DNA from: Coprococcus comes ATCC 27758 | GTDB lineage: Bacteria; Bacillota; Clostridia; Lachnospirales; Lachnospiraceae | DNA length: 64,000 nt | Assembly (NCBI RefSeq): GCF_025149785.1 | Contig: NZ_CP102277.1 | Coordinates: 1,054,001 to 1,118,000 of the forward strand | Direction: 5' to 3' | Shown here: positions 36,301-43,412 of the stretch, piece after piece | Layout: every line of letters starts with the position of its first letter | Numbering within the stretch: position 1 is the first letter of the stretch | Program-made: the position numbers and the translations under genes | Notes under the pieces: model-generated | What the model saw: the letters and a program-made list of their open reading frames with translations, nothing else | Told to the model about the DNA's origin: nothing | Database searches by the model: none

Positions 36301-36552
36301 GAAGGAAATCCTGTTATTATATGGACTACAATTTATCAGCAGTTTTTAGGTGCATGTTATGCTTCACAATGGTATAATGGAAAAGAATACAGAACTTATA
36401 CGAATTCGCATACGGTGGTTTTAAAAGGATATGATAGAAACAAGAATGTAGTTTATCTGTCAGATTCCATTTCCGGTTATCTGACAGAAGATGCAAATTG
36501 GATCAGTATGCTTTATACAGCACGAGGTATGCAGGCAGTAGTTATAAGGTAA
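33367..36552 (+). CDS. Large secreted protein: five ricin-type lectin units plus C39-like peptidase domain
   Basis: 1061 residues. Signal peptide about 1-31 (VVSMAADQ); acidic Glu/Thr-rich segment to about 115. About five ricin B-like units of roughly 140 residues follow, each with repeated LDVxxG and AQxW elements (for example VLDVSGG and NGTYAQKW). The last 175 residues form a papain-like C39/YvpB-type domain: LPTGCESVALTNVL with Cys about 891, SHTVVLKGYD with His about 1015, then an Asp-containing YLSDSISG. It probably binds glycans or wall sugars and cleaves peptides outside the cell. There is no sortase motif. It is followed 18 bases later by a similar protein. Aspartate and asparagine codons are A/T-ending more often than in the upstream synthetases, a hint of different codon use. 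Confidence 0.85.
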   Translation: MRKKRRTGYFITVAALVCSLIGNSVVVSMAADQEYSEVEVQENKNPDNAGNENETDKVMDSDEPTEEPTEEPAEDLAEEDSTETDSEMKDDAELKDSDQQEEKEMTMRERLDLLAEENKGLISEGNNLINTVLDTYMAMNTVDGGTKNGTAICLWNENLASTQQWEVICDETGYLTFLNKKSGKVLDVSGGNAKSGTAVQLYDANGTYAQKWIAIEEEAGIRLVSALDENLVLDVVNGKSAQGTRLQIWSDNGTPAQRWKIRTVEDIYTEMDQKAAESIDALADGIYVIRSGLSRRQVLDVSGGSKDNSANIQIYESNTTAAQKWKVTHDEKGYLTFINMGSGKALDVVNGLGNSGNNVAQYTSNGTRAQKWIAVRLENGKYLLYSALTENLVIDVTGANIKNGSNVQVYRKNETTAQQFLFTNTTAEIGTCEDFGISENWYEIVPKSNEKSAVDISGASSNNGANAQIYSRNQTYAQLFKFVYEEGYYRILCAQTDKVLEVAGGDVVPGTNIRQWSSVKDKKDQLFSVCVNEDGTYTFKNVASGLTVSLANKAGSSGTNLQGEESSEGDEQRFYLVRRTNLMQEGIYSISTCLDAGKWLDVKNGSMSDGAGIQIWQGNGSLAQKWKIMAVEGRENTYSFESLVSGLMLTADVNGNVVQMKESGEEDQQWMPTISKGYLILKNVGNGKVLDVAGGTNKNGTKVQTYAANSTNAQRFRIDGTSVIANGIYLIQISSNRKQVIDVSSGSRKSGANIQTWESNNTGAQKWNITRNSDGTYSIVNAKSKKYLDVLNGSGTAGANVQQWDGNGSNAQKWKITYTGKGGFRISSLLGDALVLDVSGENSYNGANVQVYTDNAGRGQRFSFVSTSYTPEPVNLGVPCVQQYPELPTGCESVALTNVLKYYGYNIGKSTIADSYLPRSSWNFVTCFWGNPHSSNGNCTSAPGLTNAANGFLKSHGSNKRAYDVSGSSWQKLYDYLDEGNPVIIWTTIYQQFLGACYASQWYNGKEYRTYTNSHTVVLKGYDRNKNVVYLSDSISGYLTEDANWISMLYTARGMQAVVIR

Positions 36553-36570
36553 AAGGGGGAAGGATGGAAG

Positions 36571-39500
36571 ATGAAGAGTAATGTGATTAGAAAGCTGCTT
36601 CCGGTAATGCTTATGATTACATTGACAGCAGGGATTGCACCAGTATCTTATGCAGCAGCGGAAGAACCTGCGCAGCAGACAGAGGGCGTGGACGAAGAGC
36701 CAGTGCAGGATTTCGAAAATGAAGATGCAGATGATCAGATATCGGATGGGAATAATCAGACTGAGGAAGCAGAAGAAGTCAGAGAACCAGAAGTCAGGGA
36801 ACCAGATTTAAATACATCAGAAGATGATTCAGAGGATACAGATGCAGTGCAACAGGATAAATCTGAGAAAGTGAAGACGCAGACTGAAACAGAGAATATG
36901 GATGAGCTGGCTGGTGTATACAGAGATGTGATTCCAGATGGTGAATATGTGATCGGGGAAAAGGGAAGCCGTCAGGTGCTGGATGTTAAAAATGGATCAA
37001 AAGCCGACAGTGCAAATGTACAAGCATATCAATCAAATATGACGGCTGCACAGAGATGGAAAGTGGTACATGATTCAAAGGGTTATCTTATTTTATCGAA
37101 CACTGGTTCAGAAAAAGCACTGGACGTAAATGGTGGCATTGCCGCGAATGGTCAGAATGTACAGCAATATACGAAGAATATGACAGCAGCGCAGAAGTGG
37201 GTAGCTGTACCAAATGAAGAGGGAACAATTATTCTTTATTCAGCACTTGGTAAGAAACTGGTTCTCAACGTGACAGACAGTAACAATGTGGAAATTTGTG
37301 AAAAGACAGATACAAGTGGAACGGATTTTGCTTTTTACAGTACGCAAACAGAGACGGTGAAAAGTGAACGCACGATAGAAGATGGAACCTATCTGATTAC
37401 AAATGGAGATCAGACACTTACTATAAACAGTGGTTCTGATGGAAGCGGGGTCCGGAAAGTTTCCAAAGATGGAAAGTCCGCGAAAAAGGCTTTTTACATA
37501 GCATACAATGAAAAAAAAGCAGCGTATACGATTTGTTCAGTATATTCAGGCAGATTTCTGGATGCAAATTTAGGAGATGTTGTTCCGGGAGCTGTAGTTT
37601 CAGCATCTGGAACAGAAGCCGGAAAAGCATTACAGAGATTCTGGAAGATTGAGAAGGACGAAAATGGTCAGATGTATATCCGAAATGCGGCAAACAATCA
37701 AATGCTAGGAAGTGCAGCAGACGGAGAACTGATTACAGTTCCGGCAGATGATGAGAGAGTAGTAAGATGGACGTTTGAACAATCTGATTTTTATTGGAGC
37801 GAAAAAGAGATTGATACTTTTGCGGCAACAAAAGCAGAAATTTCGGATCTGACAAATGGGACCTATCAGATTACAACGTCAATAAAGACAGAAATGACCC
37901 TGGATGTCTCGAATGGATCAAAAAATGATCGGGCTAAAATTCAGTTGTATGAGTCAAATAATACGAATGCGCAGAGATGGAAAGTCGAAGCTACAGGAGA
38001 CGGATATGTAAGAATTTTGAATATTGGATCCGGAAAAGTTTTGGATGTGAGCAATGGTACAGCTAAAAGTGGAACAGCTGTACAGCAATTTCAAAGTAAT
38101 AATTCCAGGGCGCAGAAATGGATTCCTGTAAAAAATGAAAATGGAACCTATACATTTTATTCAGCTTTGGGACGGAATCTGGTATTAGATGTGTCATGGG
38201 CGGGAAATGCAAATGGAACGCAGATTCAGATCTATGATTCTAATGAAACACCAGCACAGATGTTTAAAGTCTATAATACAAAAGTGGTCGTAGCATCGGA
38301 AGGGAAAGTGCTCGAAGATGGTTATTATGCACTGACTTCCCTTACAAATAATAAGATGGTTCTGGATCTGAGTGGTGCAAATTCTGCAAATGGCACAAAA
38401 TTGCAGATGTATCAGTCTAATGGAACACTGGCTCAATGCTTTGAAGTAAAGTATTGTAAAGATGGTTATTACAGACTGAGAATTGTTGCAACCGCGAAAA
38501 CGGTGGATTTAAAAGGCGGGGGACTGATTCCGGGAACAATTGTTCAGGAATGGCAAAACGATGATAATACCAAAAATCAGAGATGGGTTATCCGGAAAAA
38601 TGAGGATGGTTCCTATACTTTGATTTCAGCAGCGAATGGTCTTGCTATGGATGCGGGCAAAGCTGTTTCCGGTGAAACAGTTACAACACAGGAAACAACA
38701 GAAAGTACAAACCAGAAATGGCAGTTTGTTCCATTTAAAGCATCTGTAAGTGAAGGCTGTTATATTGTTGAGTCTGCACTTGCTTCACAGAAAGTGATTG
38801 ATATCACAAATGGAAGTACTGCAGTAAATGCGAATGCGCAGTTATATTCTTATAATAAGACGATGGCACAGAAGTGGCAGGTTCGCACAACAGAAGATGG
38901 ATATATTACATTACAGAATGTAGGATCAGGTCTTTATCTGACAGAATCAGGAAATAATGTATGTCAGGCAGATAATTCAGGAGATACAGAAGCTGCACAA
39001 TGGAGTTTAGAAGTGCAGATGGGAGGTGGATATATCCTTATCAATAAGGCATCTGGAAAAGCGATTGATGTATCAGGTGGAAATACTGCGAATGGAACCA
39101 ATATCGGAACCTATATAGTGAATGGAACAAAAGCACAGGCATGGAAATTTAACAGTGCAAGTATAATTGAAACCGGATTTTACGAATTTGCACCACTCAC
39201 AAATACAGGACTCAGGATGGATGTAGCAGGAGGTTCTTCAAATAATGGTGCAAACGTTCAGGTGTATTCTTCAAATGGAAGTTATGCGCAGCGTTGGTGG
39301 GTAAGAAGTGCGGGAAATGGATGGTATACGATTACATCCTGCTGTTCAGCAAAACTGCTGGATGTACAAAATGCATCTACAGCAGCCGGTGCAAATGTAC
39401 AGCAGTATCAGAATAACGGAAGTAATGCCCAAAAATGGAAATTTGTTATGGGAGAGAAAGGAATTCAGATTGTATCTGCACTTGGAAATGTAGTGGATGT

Positions 39501-40125
39501 CAAAAATGCATCTGGAAAATCAGGTGCAAATGTTCAGGTATGGAGCAAAAATTCTTCAGATGCACAGCAGTGGAGGATATATACAGCAGCAAGACCGAAT
39601 AAGATTGGATGGCAGAATCCGTCAGGATATCCACAGGTGAGTTCGAAAACAGTTGTACTTCCAAGCTATTGTACAGGTTATTTTACTTATGTATCGCCTT
39701 CAACGATTGCATATGATGCAACTCGTGAAGATTGTATTAATGCATTTATCAGACGTGCATATGAGTATATTGGAACAAGATATATAGAACCTTGGTCAAG
39801 CTGGCCGGGAGATGCAGTGGATTGTTCGGGATTTGTATTACAGTGTTTATATGCAACTGGCATGGATTTAGGAATTTACAATCCTTATAATCACAGATGG
39901 CAGGCATGGCAAACCTATAATTCTATGAATTGGTACAGAAATAATACCTTTAAGCCGGTAAGTACATCAAATATGCAGAGAGGCGATCTGATTTATTACA
40001 ATGGACATGTGGCAATTTATCTCGGAAATGGAATGATGATTGATTCATGGCCGAATCAGGGAGTAGGTATTCATCCAGTGTCAAGTCGTGGAACGGTGAT
40101 TGGAGCGGCAAGACCATATGTGTAA
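36571..40125 (+). CDS. Large secreted protein: six ricin-type lectin units plus NlpC/P60 domain
   Basis: 1184 residues. Signal peptide about 1-29, acidic linker to about 115, then six ricin-like units (the second is degenerate, lacking clear QxW). The repeats closely resemble those of the upstream protein (SANVQAYQSNMTAAQRW, SGTAVQQFQSNNSRAQKW). The C-terminal NlpC/P60 domain (about 1050-1184) has DAVDCSGFVLQC with catalytic Cys about 1084, NGHVAIYLGNG with His about 1146, and a third residue in the following strand. Such domains cut peptidoglycan stem peptides. With its twin it forms a wall-active or host-glycan-binding pair sharing one lectin scaffold. Followed by a strong terminator. Confidence 0.87.
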   Translation: MKSNVIRKLLPVMLMITLTAGIAPVSYAAAEEPAQQTEGVDEEPVQDFENEDADDQISDGNNQTEEAEEVREPEVREPDLNTSEDDSEDTDAVQQDKSEKVKTQTETENMDELAGVYRDVIPDGEYVIGEKGSRQVLDVKNGSKADSANVQAYQSNMTAAQRWKVVHDSKGYLILSNTGSEKALDVNGGIAANGQNVQQYTKNMTAAQKWVAVPNEEGTIILYSALGKKLVLNVTDSNNVEICEKTDTSGTDFAFYSTQTETVKSERTIEDGTYLITNGDQTLTINSGSDGSGVRKVSKDGKSAKKAFYIAYNEKKAAYTICSVYSGRFLDANLGDVVPGAVVSASGTEAGKALQRFWKIEKDENGQMYIRNAANNQMLGSAADGELITVPADDERVVRWTFEQSDFYWSEKEIDTFAATKAEISDLTNGTYQITTSIKTEMTLDVSNGSKNDRAKIQLYESNNTNAQRWKVEATGDGYVRILNIGSGKVLDVSNGTAKSGTAVQQFQSNNSRAQKWIPVKNENGTYTFYSALGRNLVLDVSWAGNANGTQIQIYDSNETPAQMFKVYNTKVVVASEGKVLEDGYYALTSLTNNKMVLDLSGANSANGTKLQMYQSNGTLAQCFEVKYCKDGYYRLRIVATAKTVDLKGGGLIPGTIVQEWQNDDNTKNQRWVIRKNEDGSYTLISAANGLAMDAGKAVSGETVTTQETTESTNQKWQFVPFKASVSEGCYIVESALASQKVIDITNGSTAVNANAQLYSYNKTMAQKWQVRTTEDGYITLQNVGSGLYLTESGNNVCQADNSGDTEAAQWSLEVQMGGGYILINKASGKAIDVSGGNTANGTNIGTYIVNGTKAQAWKFNSASIIETGFYEFAPLTNTGLRMDVAGGSSNNGANVQVYSSNGSYAQRWWVRSAGNGWYTITSCCSAKLLDVQNASTAAGANVQQYQNNGSNAQKWKFVMGEKGIQIVSALGNVVDVKNASGKSGANVQVWSKNSSDAQQWRIYTAARPNKIGWQNPSGYPQVSSKTVVLPSYCTGYFTYVSPSTIAYDATREDCINAFIRRAYEYIGTRYIEPWSSWPGDAVDCSGFVLQCLYATGMDLGIYNPYNHRWQAWQTYNSMNWYRNNTFKPVSTSNMQRGDLIYYNGHVAIYLGNGMMIDSWPNQGVGIHPVSSRGTVIGAARPYV

Positions 40126-40162
40126 GCAAAAGTAAGTGAAAATATTTTATTAAAGAAAAATG

Positions 40163-40231
40163 GAAAATGAACATTTTTTCACAGAGAGCAAGATTGGCTG
40201 TCAAAGTGAAGAAATGTTCATTTCTTTTTTT
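40163..40231 (+). terminator. Strong intrinsic terminator after the NlpC/P60 gene
   Basis: A stem of about 18 bp (AAATGAACATTTTTTCAC with GTGAAGAAATGTTCATTT, one mismatch/wobble) around a loop of about 23 bases, followed by a T-run. The following gap to 40282 has TATAAT at 40244-40249 but no clear -35. Confidence 0.85.
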
Positions 40232-40282
40232 ATAGCGAAATTCTATAATAATGATAGTTGAAATAAAAGGAGGATGGGATAT

Positions 40283-41452
40283 ATGGCACATAAAATTTTA
40301 GAAGAAGCGCAGGAAATAAATGATCTACTTATAAAATGGAGAAGAGATCTTCATCAAATTCCTGAGACGGATCTGGAGCTTCCAAAGACTGTGGAATATA
40401 TCAGTAAACGTCTGGATGAGATGAATGTAGAATACAAGGTATTTCCTGAGGTTTCAGTGATTATCGCTCAGATTGGAAAAGGGGATAAATGTTTTCTTCT
40501 GAGAAGTGATATGGATGCGCTTCCGGTAGAAGAGGAAACGGGACTTGAATTTGCATCAAAGAATGGCTGTATGCATGGATGCGGACATGATCTGCACGCT
40601 ACGATCCTTCTTGGAGCGGCAAAAATTTTAAAGGCGCATGAAGAAGAACTGCCGGGCGTGGTCAAATTATTGTTCCAGCCAGGTGAGGAGACCTTCCGCG
40701 GAGCGAAAGCAGCAGTGGAAGCAGGAGTCCTGGAGAATCCGCATGTAGATGCTGCCTTTGCAGCGCATGTATTTGCGGCAATTCCATGTGGAACGATTGG
40801 ATATGGTGTGGAAGCCATGGCATCTGTATATGGCTTTAAAATCACCCTTACAGGACGTGGCGGACACGGTTCTGCACCGGAGGGCTGTATTGACCCGATC
40901 AATGCTGGTGTAGAAGTTTATCATGCTCTTCAGGCACTGATCGCCAGGGAATGTCCACCATCAGCAGAGGCAGCACTTACAATTGGACAGTTTACAGCTG
41001 GTAATGCAGCAAATGTAATTCCGGAGCGCTGCGTGCTTCAGGGAACACTAAGGACATTTAATGAAGAAGTAAGGACGATGCTGATCCGGAGGATCAATGA
41101 AATTGTTCCGGCTGTTGCAGCAGCTTATCGTACTACATGTGAAATCGAAGAACTCAGCAATGTTCCGAGTGTAACTTGCAATGAAGAACTGAATGCAGAG
41201 TATATTAAAAGTGTTGAGTCTCTTGAGAATCCGGGAACAACGATTAACGGTGGATTTCATGTCATGGGATCCGAAGACTTTGCCGTGATTTCGGCAAAAA
41301 TACCGGCAAGTTATTTTGTAGTCGGAGCCGGAGTGGAAGATCAGAGTAAATGGAAAGGACAGCATAATCCAAAGATTCTGTTTAATGAAAAAGCATTACC
41401 GCTTGGCGCAGCCATGTATGCGAAGATTGCAATGGACTGGCTGGCAAAATAG
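40283..41452 (+). CDS. M20 family amidohydrolase (hippurate/IAA-amino acid hydrolase type)
   Basis: 389 residues from ATG 40283: AAAGGAGG (40266-40273) is 9 bases upstream, whereas the in-frame ATG at 40274 touches it. Motifs: RRDLHQIPE at the N-terminus, LRSDMDALPVEE, GCMHGCGHDLHATILLG (metal ligands), LFQPGEE, GRGGHGSAPE and a late GSEDFA. It cleaves N-acyl amino acids or similar amides using two metal ions in the cytoplasm. Not part of an operon: terminators lie on both sides. Confidence 0.9.
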   Translation: MAHKILEEAQEINDLLIKWRRDLHQIPETDLELPKTVEYISKRLDEMNVEYKVFPEVSVIIAQIGKGDKCFLLRSDMDALPVEEETGLEFASKNGCMHGCGHDLHATILLGAAKILKAHEEELPGVVKLLFQPGEETFRGAKAAVEAGVLENPHVDAAFAAHVFAAIPCGTIGYGVEAMASVYGFKITLTGRGGHGSAPEGCIDPINAGVEVYHALQALIARECPPSAEAALTIGQFTAGNAANVIPERCVLQGTLRTFNEEVRTMLIRRINEIVPAVAAAYRTTCEIEELSNVPSVTCNEELNAEYIKSVESLENPGTTINGGFHVMGSEDFAVISAKIPASYFVVGAGVEDQSKWKGQHNPKILFNEKALPLGAAMYAKIAMDWLAK

Positions 41453-41487
41453 AAGAGTAGATCTATAAGATTAGAATAAATAAAAAG

Positions 41488-41531
41488 AAGGGATCAGACT
41501 TTTACAAAAAAGTGAAAGCGGATCCCTTTTT
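41488..41531 (+). terminator. Intrinsic terminator after the amidohydrolase
   Basis: AAGGGATC pairs with GATCCCTT across a loop that itself contains a small hairpin (ACTTTT with AAAAGT-like), followed by TTTTT. Confidence 0.8.
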
Positions 41532-41604
41532 GTGTATCTGGCACAACTCTGACAAAAGGGGTCTTTTGATTTAATTAAAAGTTTAATCAGAAATTTACAT
41601 GAAT

Positions 41605-41636
41605 GAAAAAAGAGACTTATGAAAATCATAAGTCTC
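41605..41636 (-). terminator. Terminator of the minus-strand tRNA-Gly
   Basis: On the minus strand GAGACTTATGA pairs perfectly with TCATAAGTCTC around 3-4 bases, followed by six T, immediately downstream of the tRNA. Confidence 0.9.
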
Positions 41637-41642
41637 ACAAAG

Positions 41643-41715
41643 AGCGACAGACGGGACTCGAACCCGCGACCTCCACCTTGGCAAGGTGGCGTACTACCAA
41701 CTGTACTACTATCGC
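41643..41715 (-). tRNA. tRNA-Gly (GCC)
   Basis: 73 nt, no encoded CCA. Acceptor GCGATAG with CTGTCGC (one G-U), anticodon stem CCACC/GGTGG with loop TTGCCAA (anticodon GCC), T arm with GGTTCGAGTCC. It is identical to the plus-strand copy at 41976. It has its own promoter and terminator. Confidence 0.97.
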
Positions 41716-41748
41716 ATCTATTAAATTGTGTTCATCAGAACAATATCT

Positions 41749-41777
41749 ACTATACAGTACAAAGAAGGAATTGTCAA
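41749..41777 (-). promoter_or_regulatory. Promoter of the minus-strand tRNA-Gly
   Basis: On the minus strand TTGACA, 17-bp spacer, TATAGT: a near-consensus sigma-A promoter ending 34 bases before the tRNA. Confidence 0.9.
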
Positions 41778-41913
41778 CGAAAAAATGAAGAAATTCTGTT
41801 CTACTTTTTGCGGAGATTCAATAAGTTTTCTGTTAATCAGACAAAAAATGATTTTAACAGAATAATAGGTGAAGACAAGTAGAAAAGTCCGACATATAAA
41901 ATTGAAAATATAC

Positions 41914-41942
41914 TTGACCAATTGATAGATATATTGTATAGT
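41914..41942 (+). promoter_or_regulatory. Promoter of the plus-strand tRNA-Gly
   Basis: TTGACC (41914-41919), 17-bp spacer, TATAGT (41937-41942). The sequence between promoter and tRNA (ATTGTTCTGATGAACA) is also shared with the minus-strand copy. Confidence 0.9.
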
Positions 41943-41975
41943 ATTTATTGTTCTGATGAACAACAAATAATGAAT

Positions 41976-42048
41976 GCGATAGTAGTACAGTTGGTAGTAC
42001 GCCACCTTGCCAAGGTGGAGGTCGCGGGTTCGAGTCCCGTCTGTCGCT
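41976..42048 (+). tRNA. tRNA-Gly (GCC), second identical copy
   Basis: 73 nt, identical in sequence to the copy on the opposite strand at 41643-41715. Anticodon GCC in loop TTGCCAA, no encoded CCA. The two genes are divergently transcribed and separated by 260 bases that hold both promoters. Confidence 0.97.
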
Positions 42049-42056
42049 CTTGAATT

Positions 42057-42088
42057 AAGAACTACATGTTGCGTGTGGTTCTTTTTTT
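42057..42088 (+). terminator. Terminator of the plus-strand tRNA-Gly
   Basis: AAGAACTAC pairs with GTGGTTCTT (one G-U) followed by seven T. Confidence 0.85.
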
Positions 42089-42096
42089 GTGCATAC

Positions 42097-42258
42097 AATG
42101 AGCCAAATACAGATTTTTACACCCATGCAGATTTGTGCTTGCACAAGGATCTGCATGGGTGTAAAAATCTGTATTTGGCGAATGTACATCATCGAGCTGC
42201 TAAGCGAGATGGTGTGCGTTCGCCGGGGGTTCGTGTTCACACGAAACCCTGGCTCATT
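42097..42258. repeat. 162-bp multi-hairpin element with short terminal inverted repeats
   Basis: Bounded by AATGAGCCA (42097-42105) and TGGCTCATT (42250-42258). Inside, 42102-42132 and 42149-42179 are perfect 31-bp inverted repeats, continued by TTGTGC/GCACAA around a TT turn, with a GG bulge. A second stem of 17 pairs with three wobbles spans 42177-42224. A third stem (TTCGTGT/ACACGAA plus GGG/CCC) spans 42226-42249. No coding frame of note. It could be a small MITE-like element, or a structured RNA on either strand. Confidence 0.75.
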
Positions 42259-42266
42259 ACTAACGT

Positions 42267-42294
42267 AAAAAAGACTGGCATCGAGCCAGTCTTT
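42267..42294 (-). terminator. Terminator of the minus-strand zinc-ribbon gene
   Basis: AAAGACTGGC and GCCAGTCTTT pair around ATCGA. On the minus strand the stem is followed by TTTTTT, 20 bases after the gene end. Confidence 0.85.
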
Positions 42295-42314
42295 CATCAT
42301 AACTATTCTTTTTT

Positions 42315-43193
42315 TTATTTCAGGAAGAACCAGTATCCTGCAAATGCAGCAGCTGCGATGATCAGGAAGATAAGGATTACAACAAGCACAACAGGAAAAT
42401 GTCTCTCATCATCGTCATCTTCTTCGTCTAACATATTCTGATAGTTCTCACGCATCTCCTGTTCACGTTTTTCACGGACATGCTTTGGTGGGATATTAGA
42501 ATAGGTCTGTTCTTTTTCTCCCTCTGGAGTGGAAAGATCAGGTGCAGTAATTTTAAGTTCATCCTCTTCATCAGAAATGATACGTGTGCTGGAATTGTCA
42601 ATTGCATGTACCGGTTTGGCTTCTTCCGGACGTTTCTTTTTCGGACGTGGACGAACTTTTTCCCGGCTTTCTTCCTGACCTTCTGCATATTTGAGAAGTG
42701 GACGGTCTGAAGTAGCAGGGCGTTTCTTTGGATGCGGTCTGGATGGCTGTTCTTCGGAAGAACCTTCTGTCTTCGGACGAGGTTTTCTTACCGGTCTTTC
42801 GCCTTCGGCAGCCGGGTTCGGACATTTTTTCTTCGGATGAGTCGGTACTTCTGGATTAGCAGAAGAAGCGGTCCGCTTTTCGGTGTTTTCCGGAGATACC
42901 GGACGTTTTTTCTTTTTCTTTGGCTGGGCAGGACGTTCGGCAGAAGTTTTTTCTCCTTCGGCAGCCGGGCGCTTTTTGTGTGGCTTTTCTGCAGCCTTAC
43001 CGGCTTCAACTGTTTTTTCAGCCAATGCTTCTTTTGCAAGCTTTTTTTTCTTTTCACGCTGTTTATCTAAATTCCACTGCTTTTTACAATCGCGGCAGAT
43101 TGCGAATTCATTGTAGATTGCTTCACCGGCTTCATTTTCGCCTATTTTTTTGTTCTTGATCTCAAGATCCTTTTTACAAATCGGGCACTGCAT
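42315..43193 (-). CDS. Lys/Pro/Glu-rich zinc-ribbon protein with C-terminal membrane anchor
   Basis: 292 residues. The N-terminus has CPIC and CRDC (about 3-6 and 33-36), a treble-clef or ribbon zinc site. The middle 190 residues are low complexity: Lys, Pro, Arg, Glu with many KKKRP blocks. An acidic patch (LDEEDDDDE) precedes a single C-terminal helix (about 268-290, FPVVLVVILIFLIIAAAAFA). It is probably a tail-anchored cytoplasmic protein with a highly charged, disordered arm that may bind nucleic acid or wall polymers from inside. Family not recognised. Divergent to hom. Confidence 0.7.
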   Translation of the reverse strand: MQCPICKKDLEIKNKKIGENEAGEAIYNEFAICRDCKKQWNLDKQREKKKKLAKEALAEKTVEAGKAAEKPHKKRPAAEGEKTSAERPAQPKKKKKRPVSPENTEKRTASSANPEVPTHPKKKCPNPAAEGERPVRKPRPKTEGSSEEQPSRPHPKKRPATSDRPLLKYAEGQEESREKVRPRPKKKRPEEAKPVHAIDNSSTRIISDEEDELKITAPDLSTPEGEKEQTYSNIPPKHVREKREQEMRENYQNMLDEEDDDDERHFPVVLVVILIFLIIAAAAFAGYWFFLK

Positions 43194-43251
43194 GATTTAT
43201 CTCTCCTCTTTGGTTTTTTAATATGTATCTACTCCCTTATTAAATGATGTA

Positions 43252-43276
43252 AATGTTAAAAATTATGTTTAACATT
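43252..43276. promoter_or_regulatory. Operator-like inverted repeat in the divergent gap before hom
   Basis: AATGTTAAA (43252-43260) and TTTAACATT (43268-43276) are perfect 9-bp arms with a 7-bp spacer. It lies between the start of the minus-strand gene (43193) and the hom promoter. The binding protein is unknown. Confidence 0.5.
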
Positions 43277-43347
43277 CACGTCCTTAAATACATAGAATCA
43301 TACATATATAATGTTATCACGTCCCCCAAAGATGTCAAGAAAGTTCT

Positions 43348-43375
43348 TTGAATATTCACAAAAAAGTGCTAGAAT
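43348..43375 (+). promoter_or_regulatory. Probable promoter of hom
   Basis: TTGAAT (43348-43353), 16-bp spacer, TAGAAT (43370-43375), 38 bases before the hom start. Confidence 0.55.
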
Positions 43376-43412
43376 AAAATGGATTTACTATAGATTAGGA
43401 GGACGCGAAGAT

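Noticed and set aside
33367-40125. Ricin-repeat genes as a CRISPR array or satellite repeat region
   Set aside because: Repeats are protein-level and diverged at DNA level; no regular short direct repeats with spacers are seen.
41603-41788. Open frame containing TGLEPATSTLARWRTTN across the minus-strand tRNA
   Set aside because: This is the well-known false protein read from the antisense of tRNA-Gly; the tRNA explains the sequence.
42007-42441. 144-codon plus-strand frame across the second tRNA-Gly and the hairpin element
   Set aside because: It overlaps a tRNA, two terminators and the antisense of a real gene, and has no protein-like features.
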